Positions 31,097-43,000 of a stretch of DNA of 64,000 bases are shown here, piece after piece. Origin of the DNA: Dromiciops gliroides (Eukaryota; Chordata; Mammalia; Microbiotheria; Microbiotheriidae); assembly GCF_019393635.1 (NCBI RefSeq), contig NC_057862.1, forward strand, positions 410,048,169 through 410,112,168, in the 5' to 3' direction. The notes beneath the pieces are model-generated. The model was not told the DNA's origin. It saw only the letters and a program-made list of their open reading frames with translations, and ran no database searches. A program made the translations under genes and the position numbers. Numbering within the stretch: the stretch's first letter is position 1; each line of letters starts with the position of its first letter.

Positions 31097-34000
31097 CTGT
31101 AGGACAAATTTGAAGAGATTAAAAATTCTCAGTGTTAGCACCCTGAAAGTCTGTCTCTATTTAAAAAAATTAGGACAATAGAAAAATCTCGTTTTAAAGT
31201 CACAACTCCCAATGCAAGGCTAAAAATAATCATGAACTTCCATGATTTAAATTCCTCATATATGTGAACCACAAATTTAGTAGAAAACTACAAAGAAAGT
31301 TAAAGTCTTACAGTTTTGTTCATGTTACTTATACACTCCAACTATTCCAAGAATCCTTCAACCTCTTCCATTGCTTATGGTGAGGACTGCCTTTACAAGA
31401 GCTTTTATAAAAAGGTTACCTGAAAGATTTTATTCTAAATTTGATAACAGAGCCATTAAATAACTGCTAGAGTCTCAATAATCCCTTGAACTAATTCCAT
31501 TTCACAATGACAGCAAGCCTTGTTGTTTGTCCTGCATTCTTGAAGAGGACCATGACAGTGACATTGGGGTGATGTCATGACTTGTACTGAACTGGATTTA
31601 AGTGAAGGACGGCTGTGCAACGTCACCAACTTCACTCTCTCCTCCAGAGCTACCTGGGTCCAGTGGCAAGATATACATCAGGACAATTGGAAATGGCCCT
31701 GGATGACAAGCAAGCCTTACCTTTCTTGGAATGTTCAACTATCATCTTCTTCTGTCTTTTGGCTGGTGGAGAAGCTGAACTGCTAGGTTCTCCTTCAAGA
31801 AAAAATTTAAATGTCATTAATATTATTTCTCTTCTTCCTTCTCCACCTCCAGGCATGAATCTTGATTCTAGCACAATTAATCTCTAAACAATCTTACATT
31901 ACATTTACATCATTAGAGATATGGCTTTCATCCTTTTAAAATGAGGAGACTGGATGATCTTGAAGGTCCTTTTAAAGCTCTATCCTATGATCTTGCCTGC
32001 TCAGAAGCCATTGGATTTATTGGGGGGGGGGGAGGTTGGGGGGTGTAGTGGAAAGCAAAGACCTTTTGAGGTTTTAGCTTGGTTTCTTTTGTAAAACAAT
32101 ACATCCTAGTTGGCAGATAAGTACTATCTGACCTATGTACAAGAATGGAGTATATTACAGCACTTGTCTGGGGAACCAATTTGTGTAACAAAAGCCTTTG
32201 AATATAAATGTGCAATTTATGGCCTAAATTCACAGAAATATAAATTGCAGAATACGCACCCTTAACTTGCTGTTCAAACTTTTCCAATTGTTTGCAAAGT
32301 CGATCAAAAACAGCTTTCTTTACACCAGATGTGGCCACCATTTTGTCTTTATTTACTTTTATCTTTAGGACCCTATAAAATAATTTATTTTCTTAAAATG
32401 GTTAGATGCTCTTTTTCTTGCCACATACACATCAATAACATGAACAAAAATAAAAATTGACATTTTTATAGCACTTTAAGATAAAAAAACCGAAACCACT
32501 TTATACAACCATTTGATTCTTAGAACAACTCCATGAAGGAGTTATGAGTAGTTTTATCCCCATTTTATATATGATGATACTAGAGAGTCATTAAGTGTCA
32601 GAAGGATTTCCACCCAAGTATTTGATGATTGAGTCTAGTACATTTTCCATTACACCATGATATTTGTTAACTTTTCCCCTTTATTAGTGGGGGTTCTAAG
32701 TGTATAAGAACTGTTTTTTTTCCCCTTCCTTTAAACTGCACTGTAAAAATTTACCATTAAGGATGCTGTCTACCTTATCAATCTACTTGTTAATTTTAGT
32801 TGCTGGATGGACAAAGTTACTAATAACATGAAAGACACCCCCTTCTATATCAGAATCTTACACACGAGAAGGCACAAAAGAATACTGGAATTGCTACATT
32901 CATTTTCTTAAATTCTAAGGTGTTTAAATATATAAAGAACTAACATTTTTTGGAAAATATATCACATTACTTGCAGGTGCTCAGCTCATTTCATTTCATT
33001 GCTTACATTTGCTAGCTGGGACCAGAAGAATTTACATAGTGAGATGTCCATTCAAATCTTTCCTTGCGTTATATCTGCCTTATAATTCAGAAGAGTAAGC
33101 ACATTAGGAAAAGACCCAAACTGAATTAACTTCATAATTTCCTACAATACTGTTTTGGAGGGTTAAAAAAAAAAACATATGCTAATTAACACTCTCTACT
33201 ATATGGAGGTAATAAAACCAAATAACTCCATAATTATTTGGCTGGGTAAAGGAAGTCAACTGTAACGATTGGAATGACGCCACCTGCTGGAGACTTACTG
33301 TAGAAGAGTTCCGCCCATGAAGGGAAGGTCTTTGAGGGCAAGACCAGGAGTCTTTTCTTTGGCGTCAGGAAGTGACGAGGGCTAGTGGGAGGAGGAAGGA
33401 AGAGACTGGCGCTCGGGCTGACTCTCTTTCCTTTGGACTCTGGTGGAGAGCGGAGCTAGAAATGTGCTCTCCCTTTAATAGATAGGAATCTAGGCCTTTC
33501 TCTCTTTTTACCAAATTCTTATTCTCCTTAATAAATGCTTAAAAGTCTAACTCTTGCTAAAGCTTATAATTTATTGGCGACCACTCATTAGATATTTTAG
33601 ACAGACTAGCTAGAATTTTAGCTCTTAACACACCCCTAAACTGCTTGTTTTCCAGCAGAAAGCAAAGCAAAAAGACATCTTAAGGAACAGAAACCATTAA
33701 CAATTACTATTCTGAGAGGACCACTGTGGTACAAATCAATATATCAGGCAAACTACAAATTAGAAACTAGATCTTCGAGAAGTAATCTAAAAGTCTCAAA
33801 AGCTACTTATATAATCATTAATACTTTGCTTTTTGGAACTTCAACTAGCAAACTATTAACCACAGCCAACTAAATCAGGGATCATATTTTAACATTCATA
33901 TGTAGATAGTCTGATTTCTAAAACACTCAACTTGTAAACATTCTTTACAAATGAAATGACCACTGTGTAGCTCTGAAAGGGGAAGCATTTCCTTGTAGCT

Positions 34001-37000
34001 ACTAGAGCTATAACAAGGAGAGGGAGATTATCAATTAGAATTTGGAATGCATTTTCCCACAGAATGTGCCCTAAAGGGCAACTAAAGTTCTCAGGTTAAG
34101 TTCTTAAAATCCCGTCTAATTTTTAATGTAGCTTAAATTCTGTAATTTGCAAAAACAAAATGAAAGAAAACCCCCAAACCAAAAAACTCATTAATAGAAA
34201 GTGTTATAGTTGTGAAATACAACATTTCTGCTGTATTTAAGGATATGTAATCTACTAAATGGCATGAGAACTCCCTCCACTGGTGCAGACTGCAAATTAC
34301 CAAAGCTTTCTCACATTATCTATAAATTTCCTACAGAGATCTGTTCAATGTATTGGTGACCTTCCTTTGTCTTTTAATATTCTGTAGATATCAGTACAAT
34401 AATATATCTGTCCATTTATCATATATTCCTCTCCCTAAATGAATAACCTGTCTCTTTTTCCAGTTGTACATGTTCCTGATCATGTTTTTTATATCATAAG
34501 TCACAGTTGCTAATCAACTACTGACATCTCCATATTATTGTATGTTCTCTTCATACATTTCCTCTTCCCCCTCTCTGTCACCTGCAGTTTGGATTCTTCT
34601 ATGACTGTGTTACTCTATGATTTGTAGCCATATTACATCATGAAGAAAATAGTGTTAAAAAAGATTCGCTACTGTGGAAGGAACAAGATGGCATCAATGG
34701 AAGTAATGGACAATTTCTCAATCCTCTCTCTTACTCCTAATCAGTTCTGGGCCCAAGTCACTGTTCCTCTCCAAGATATATGAATGGATTTATTATCCAG
34801 ATTATGACATTGATTCTTTTTTCAAACATGTTTTATTGGTGCCCTGAAGAAAAAAAATAATAAAACCAACTGTCACTTCCCAATGAATCCCAATGTCTTT
34901 CCCCTCACTGTTCCAACATAACAAAGAAGCGCAAGTAAGCAAAATAAATTGATAACTGGCCAATTATGCCAATGTATGCCTCATCCCACCTCTATCTCAC
35001 CTTCCTATTGTGAATAGGAAAGCACGTTTCACTGTCAGTTCTCTGACATTCTGACTGCTAAGTGTATGAATCAGAGTTTTGATGCATAACATGCATTATT
35101 TAAATTAAGAATGTAACCATCAAGGAGCAGCTAGGTGACACAGTAGATAGAGCACCGGCCCTGGAGTCAGGAGTACCTGAGTTCAAATCTGGCCTCAGAC
35201 ACCTGACACTTACTAGCTGTGTGACCCTGGGCAAGTCACTTAACCCCAACTGCCTCACTTAAAAAAAAAAAAAAAGAATGTAACCATCAAATACTAACAC
35301 TTCAACGGTTGGTTGGTTGTTGTCCTTCGCTCTCGAAGAGGACTAAAATGACATCGCTGTTATAGAGTCAAGTTACAGTGTGTCTGACTGTGGCTGATTA
35401 GACCAATAAAAGCTCAGAATACATAAATAATCCATACAAACACTCCAATATACAAAGAACAAAATAGGATTTCATATCAACCCATCAACTTGTTACTTTA
35501 GTTTTTAAAAAAGTTTACATTAAATTTAACAAGGTAGAAACAAAATTACTGTGTCCCCTTAAACTATTTTCTTTTGCATTTTTTAAAGCCTTTTTGATGC
35601 TCTTCCATTTATTTTTTGCATAATCAAGCAAAACAAATCAACATATTGGTATGTCTTAAAATGTATGTATTATTTTGCACCTCTAGTCCACCACTTCTCT
35701 GCTAAGAGGAATGTTTTATGATCAGTAAAGTCATGGTTAGTTATAGATTAATTAACTGATCAGAGTTCTGAAGTTTTTGAAAGTTGTTTGCCTTTATGTT
35801 ATTATAGGCCCTGTGTAAATATTCCCCTGGTTCTCTTTATTTTACTCTGTATCAGTTCATACACATCTTCCTAGGATTCTCTAAATTAGTTTTATTCATC
35901 ATTTCTTACAGCCCAATAATATTCCATTACACTTATGTACTACAATTTATTCAGTGATTTGTCATTTGATAGGTACCCATTTTGATTCAATTTCCTTATT
36001 ACAACAAAAAGTACGGCTATGAATGTTTTGGTATATAGTCATCCTTTCCTTCTGTTTTTGGCCTCTTTAGGTGGGGTATACACCTTGTAGTGACATTGAT
36101 GAGTCAAAGAATATGCATAGTTTAGTGACTGGAGGGTATAATTCCAGATAGTTTCTCAATATTTAGACAAATTCTTAACTCCACAAAAGTGTATTAATGT
36201 TCCTGTACAACACGTTTTTAAAATCCATTTGTTTTTCCTATATGATCTATTAAGTCAGTCTTGAGTCTTTATACCTGGGAATCCTACAAAGAAAGCCTTC
36301 TGATTAGAATTCCAACTGCAAATAAAAGCAAATGGTGAACTGGAAAGAATACTAGATGAAGCATCAGAAGATCTTGGTTTGACTCTTACTAGGCATACAA
36401 CTTGGGGCAAAACACTGAACCTCTCTGGGACTCAGTTTCCTAATCTGTAAAATAAGGGAAAGGATACTTGCACTATTGATGTCAAAGGTTGTTAAACACT
36501 TTTTGTAAATAAATCGTAAAGTACTATGTGGAAGTGAGTTATTATCATCTCTAGGGAATCAATCTCTCTTCCATCTGGATTCTGTGCAGGTCATTGTTCA
36601 TGACATCGGTGAATACCTTTGGCAGACATGTTGCTCTGTTTTATGCCACAGTTGATATTTACATTTAGATTATTATTGGGCAAAGTTATGTATGTGGTTT
36701 TATCTGTCAAGGAAACGTCTATGATCTTAACATATGTATGGCTGATACCACATGGGAGCGGATTCTTTATGGCTAAATTTGCTTTACCAAGTCAAATGTT
36801 TTTTTTTTCTTTAAAGTAATCAAGAAACAATAAACATAGATCTTTTTTTTTTTTACATTATGAATTATGTGACTGTTTAATATGCATGTGTACAAAATAG
36901 TCTGTAAAAGTCTGTGTTCTTTTCTCATGTTAATCAAGAATACCTCAATATAATATAATATATTAATATAATAACCTATTGTCAAAGATTTTGTTGAGAA

Positions 37001-40000
37001 AGCAGGCAAAGGAGTCAAAAGAGTCTGATCTCTTCTCAGTTATCTTTTTTCCTGGTAATAATACCATATATTTTCCATTCTTCTGGAAGCTCTCTTTTTG
37101 AGGGGATAGTAAGGTGTTAGACTAGATGGCCTCTGAGATCCTGTGAAATATCTTGAAAAATCTATCCTAGTGCCTTTAAAATTGTATCACTTCTGGCATG
37201 GATTTCTTTTTTATCTATCTGGTCAGCTCTGACTTAAGTGAAATTCTTAACTTTTTAAAAATATCACATGGGTTTCTGAGATAGTACAGGCCAAATGTAG
37301 TGGCTGTACCATAAGCAATGATGGGAATAAGTTACATTCTGGACTAATAGACTTTGGGTGCCACCCTGGGAACCTAATTACCAAAAGCCGGTTATTTCTG
37401 TAGGAAAATGTGTTCTGAATTACAAATGACCTATGAACTTTGGAAACATAAATCATTAACAAAATACATCCTTACCTGCACGCTGAAAAGAGTGTAGCTG
37501 TGGTGAAAAGGGGCTTGGACAAATCTAGATCTACTTTCTGTATCTGGAGAAGGCTGGCTTCATACCTATGAGAAAGCACGTGTTTACAGTATTTGTTAAG
37601 AGAAATGGTCTAGATTCTAAAGTGATATACATATACTAAATAGAATAAACATGATTTCTAAGTCATAAGATAAAAATGCTAACATCACTAAACCTTGACA
37701 ATAAACACGTGTCAGTTTTAAGTGTACCAATTATTTCTATAGGCTAAAAATTTTAGTTAACAAAGGCAGGTATTTGTTCAAATTAGAAGTTTTAGTTTGT
37801 GGAACACACCAAGTTTTCAATCACATGATTCTTTATTCTCCATACCTCTGTAGTATCTTTGAAGCTATGTTTACTGCCTCCAGGCAGTTAAACTGTACAG
37901 CTAAGTCTTTTATTCCAAGATTTGAATTCAGGCCCAGCAAACACTCAAAAGACTTAAGACAGCTTTGATACATCTTCTTGTTCAAACCAGAAAGTTTAAC
38001 TAAGTAAGTCTTCCAAAAAGAAAACATGAACATGAGTATGTTAATAGGTGTAGAAAAAAACATTACAAAGTATAACATACATTTTTTGTTAAAAACCAGA
38101 CAATGCACAAACACAGGACAACTTTAAAATATGATTAAAAGTATTTATCTAAAAACAAAAGCTAGCATTATTTACAATGGGGAAACACTAACATCGTTCT
38201 CAATAAACATAAGAACAAAGCATGGATACCCTCTTTTCCCACAGCTATTTGGCACAGTTCTAGAAATGCTAGCATTAAGAAGAAATTTGAATGCATGAAC
38301 AAAAGCAAAGAGGATATACAATTATCCGAATTTGCTGATGGCATGATGACTTATTTAGAAAATTCCAGAAAATAGGCAAAGAAACTGTGACAGTAGCAAC
38401 AATAAAGAAGCAGGTTACAAAAATAAATACCCAAACTAATAGTATTTCTATAAAGCAATAACAAAATCCCAAAGCAAATAATAGAAAGGGTAATTACTAC
38501 AAAATTGGCAGTCACCAATACACGCTAGCATTTTATGTAAATACAATTATCAAACACTCTAAAGAAAAATTTAATAATTTGGAAAGATGTTCATTGTTTC
38601 TGGTTGGGGCACATCAATATAATAAAAATGACAATACTACGTAAATTTATAGGCTTACTGTTATACAAGACTCTCAAAGCAGTACTTTATTTATAGAGCT
38701 TTTTTTTTAAAAAAGATTAATTTGGAGAAAAAAAAAGATTTAGACTTTCATGAGAAATAGTGGGAAAAAAAGGAATGAAGGGAGAATAGTATTTCCAATA
38801 CTCCTAATTATATTGGTAAGTATTAGAAAAGTTGATCAATGGAACAGATTAGATAAGTAACAATCAGAAGCAGTCAAACTCCAAAATCCAGTCTTCTATA
38901 AACTGAAAATACAAATTTTTTTGGGTAAGAGCTCCCTATTTGACAAGAATTGATAGGAAAACCAGAAACATTTTATCAGAAATTAAGTTTAGACCAACAA
39001 TAAGAGCATACTCTATTCCATAATAAGATCAGAATGGACACATTACCTGAGTATTAAAGGCCATACCATAAAGGTATCTTTCAAATTTATGGCTAGTGGG
39101 AGAGTTCGTAACATGGGACAGGAGGCTATCACAAAGGATGAAATAAAAAACTGGATGACATGAAGCTGAAGAGCTGCACAAACAAAATGTGTCTAACTAT
39201 AATTATGAGAAAAACACTTTTCATCAAATTTCTCTGGATGACCAAGATGATATACAGGGTACTAACACAAATATTTAAGACCAAGAGCCATTCCTCAAAT
39301 GGCTCTTGTGGTCCAAAGGTATGAACAGATTTCTGAAGAATTGCAAACACTGGTTATTGAGTTTAATTGTTTTTTGATTCTTCCTTATCTAGTCTGTTCT
39401 ATTGATCTACTTTCCTATTTTTACCCATAAGAAACACGGCTTCAAGTAATAAGAGAATTAAAACAACTCTAAGGGTTGTGCACTACACCCAGGAAATCTG
39501 CAAAGACAAAAGAAGGGCATGATGTTGGAAGTTGTCAGCAAATACAATATGTTCTTGATGCGGTGTGTAAAGAAATTTGGAATTATACTAATAAGGTAAT
39601 TAAAATGACCATACTTTTGCCCCAGAGATTCACTTCTGGACACATACTTGAGGGGGATCAATATCAGACAAAAACCTCATAAGTACCAAAACGTTTATAA
39701 GCAAAGAATGAAAAAAAAAAAAGATGCTCATTGCTTGGAATATGGCTAAATAAATACTGTGCATGAATATCATGGAAAATTACTATGCTGTATAAGAAAT
39801 ACGATGAATACAGAGGATGAATCAGTTGAAGATGAATCAGAGAAGATGAATATGAAAGTAATCAGAACCAGGAAAACAATATGAACAATGACTACAACAA
39901 TGTAAAATGGAGAGAAAAAGAACAAAATGATCTAAACAATTATAACGACCAAGCACAACACCAAAGAGATATGAGAAGACACCTATGTCCACCTCTTGGC

Positions 40001-43000
40001 AGGTGTGGGACCCTTAGTATAGAGCACCACATATAATGTTAGATCTTTCTGATACATTGGTTAGTTTTGCTGAACCTTTTTTCTTCCTCTCATTTCTTTT
40101 TAAAAATAAGGAATGGATTTCTGGGAGTGTTAGGGGAGGGATACAGTAGAAAATGTAAATAATGTGAAAACAAAAGATAGCGATAAAATTTTACTTTTAA
40201 AAAGATGCCCATGTTATTTTACATGGAGATCCTACTATTTGGCACATACCCAGAGGAAATTAAAGACAGAAAGGCTAAAATATTCACGTCAGTACCATTT
40301 ATGGTAGCAAAAAAACTAATAAAAATAGCTAAATAAGCTATGGTACATCAATGTGTTGGAATTTTACTGTACCACAAGAAATGAAAAATATGAAGAATTC
40401 TGAGAGGCATCTGAAGATTTATAGCAATTTATGCAGAATAAGGTAAGCAGAAACAGGAAAATAATGACCACAATAATGTAGATAGAAAGAAGAACAACAA
40501 CAAAAAGAATTCTGTATAATATATGACCAAGCTTGGTCTTGGAGGTGAGAAAATGAACTTCTTTCTTTTCAAACATTTTTAAAACACCAATTATGTCCAA
40601 TGCACTGGAGAGAAAGAGAAACAGGACATAATCCCTGCTTCTATAGAATTGTATATTCAAGTAGAGGCAGATAAGACTTACCCAAATAACTATGGTTTAA
40701 ATAATTTGTACCCTTAGTTAATGTAAGAACAAGAGGCAGGTAAGTGGAAAAATCATTGTCACCACAGTAAAAGGGCCCACTTACTCTGTCTAAAGGCCAT
40801 TTCATACTGGTGGCAGCAAGGTCCAGACACATGATTGCATTACTTGTTTCTGTTGTATGGGCAGACAATCCAGTGCACTTTACTTGGGACAGTCGCAGGT
40901 ACTCTTCAGCTTTCCTATATTACAATGAAATTTATAAAATATTTTCTGTGTAAACAGCTAATTACTTTTCTCAAAAATGGAAAGTCACAGAATCCTACAG
41001 AGTCCTTCAGTGACTGTTTTCATCATTATCATGTGATAAGCTCACATTTATACAGTGCTTTACAGTTTATAAAATAACTTCCTCACAGCAATGTGGGGAA
41101 TAGTTATGGCAATTTTTACTCTTCCCTCCCCTTTTCTTTGAACAGATGAGGAAATTGAGATTCAAAAGTAAAGTAAGTCGCCCATAGTTATATGACTATG
41201 CTTTGAGTCAGTTTCATCTGATGCATCTTCTGCTTCTTGGGATTATCAAGTGATTTTAAACACAGGAGGCAGTGAAGTTTTGAAAAAGGCACTGACTTAG
41301 GAAAATGATGCTTGGTTCTAGCAATAGATGTCAATAACTTTGGGCAAGCCACTTCTTTTGGGACCTAGTTTTTTCATTTGTAAAATTATGGTGGGGTGGG
41401 TAGGGTGGGTGGGCGGGCTAGAGAATCTAAGGTCTTTTCTTAAGTCCTATGAATGTTTAATATTTTCCTATAAGAAGTCACTGAAGGAGGAATATCTTCA
41501 GGACTCTTGACAAATGGTCATCCTCTCTTTCCCCTAAAAAACTTCAAGTGGCAGGAAGCCTTCTCTAATCCCATTCCACTTTGGGACAGCTCTAATTAGG
41601 AAACATTTCCTTATATCTGGTAAAAATTTTCCACTCTACATCTTGCAAATAATATTCCTGGTTCTTTCCTCTGGGACCAAACAGAACTAAACCAATCACT
41701 TTTTTATCTGAAGGCAGCTATTCAATTCCCCTTGAATCTCTTTTCCAGGTTTAATGTTTCAGGCTCTTCAACAGCTCCCCATACAGCATAGTCTTTGGTC
41801 CCTTCACCATCCTATGGTGATTCTTCAGCTCGTCAAATATCTTTTTTAAAGAAATCAATACTTCAGATGTGTTCTAAAAACACAACAGGGTAGAATATCA
41901 TTGCCCTCATTCTGGGTACCCATCCTTTTTATGTAGCTTAAAATGTGTTAGCTTTGGGGGCACACTGTTGACCAGTGTAAATCAAAAGAAAAACAACAAC
42001 AAAACAATCTAAAGAACCACAATGACCAGGCATGGCACCAAAGAAGAGATAGGAGAAGCCACCTGCCACTTCTTTGGCAGAGGATACTGAGTATAGACCA
42101 CTACATATAATGCTAGACCTTTCTGATATGTTGGTTCGTTTTGCTGAAATCTTTTTTCTGCCTTGATTTCCTGTTGATGCTTCTCCTTCCTCCCCATCCT
42201 GGTCACCTTCCTCTGGACAAGGTCCTTAGTATAATAAATTAAGAACCAGGAGGGACCTTGGAGAATACTGGAGGAAGCACGGTGATAGAAAGCTCTGGAG
42301 TTGCAAGACTTAGGTTCAAGTTTCACCCCTGATCTTTCTAGGTATGATCTTGGCAAACAACCTCTCTAGGGCTTAGTTTCTTCATTTGTAAAAAAGTTAG
42401 AGGTGACAGCCTCTTAAAGGCTATCTGGAGATAGAGCTTTCAGCTATAAATTAAGTGACCTAAGCAAGCCGTCTCACTTTAGAGATGAAGAAACTGAGGC
42501 CCAGGTAGATTCCTTTCAAGCTCTTAAAAGCATCTTTTCTTTCCTCATAGGCTTCCTACCCTTTGAATTTCTTCCTCGAATATGAATTAAGTAAGGACAA
42601 CTAGAGGGAACTCGATGTAGTGTGAGTAGAAAGGTGAGTGAGTTAGACCTGGGTTCAACTGCCACCTCTGACACAAAACTAGCTGTGTGACCGTAAGTTA
42701 GTCACTTAACCTCTCTGGTTGTGTGATCCTAGGCAAGTCACTCATTCTTAGAGCCCCAACCAACCCTCAAGGATCAGAAGTGGAAGCGACTCCCACCAAA
42801 GATCGCGATACCAAGGGCATTTTTGTTGTTGTTCAGTCACGTCCCACACTTCGTGACCCGATTTGGGGTTTTCCTGGCAAGGCTACAGGAGTGGTTTGCC
42901 ATTTCCTTCTTCAGTTTATTTTACAGATGAGGAAACCGAGGCAAACAGGGTTAAGTGACTTGCGCAGGGTCACACCAGTGTCTGGGATCGGATTAGGTCC

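Noticed and set aside
42009-42356. A 115-codon minus-strand frame
   Set aside because: It spans an L1 3'UTR fragment and a MIR; no protein family is apparent.
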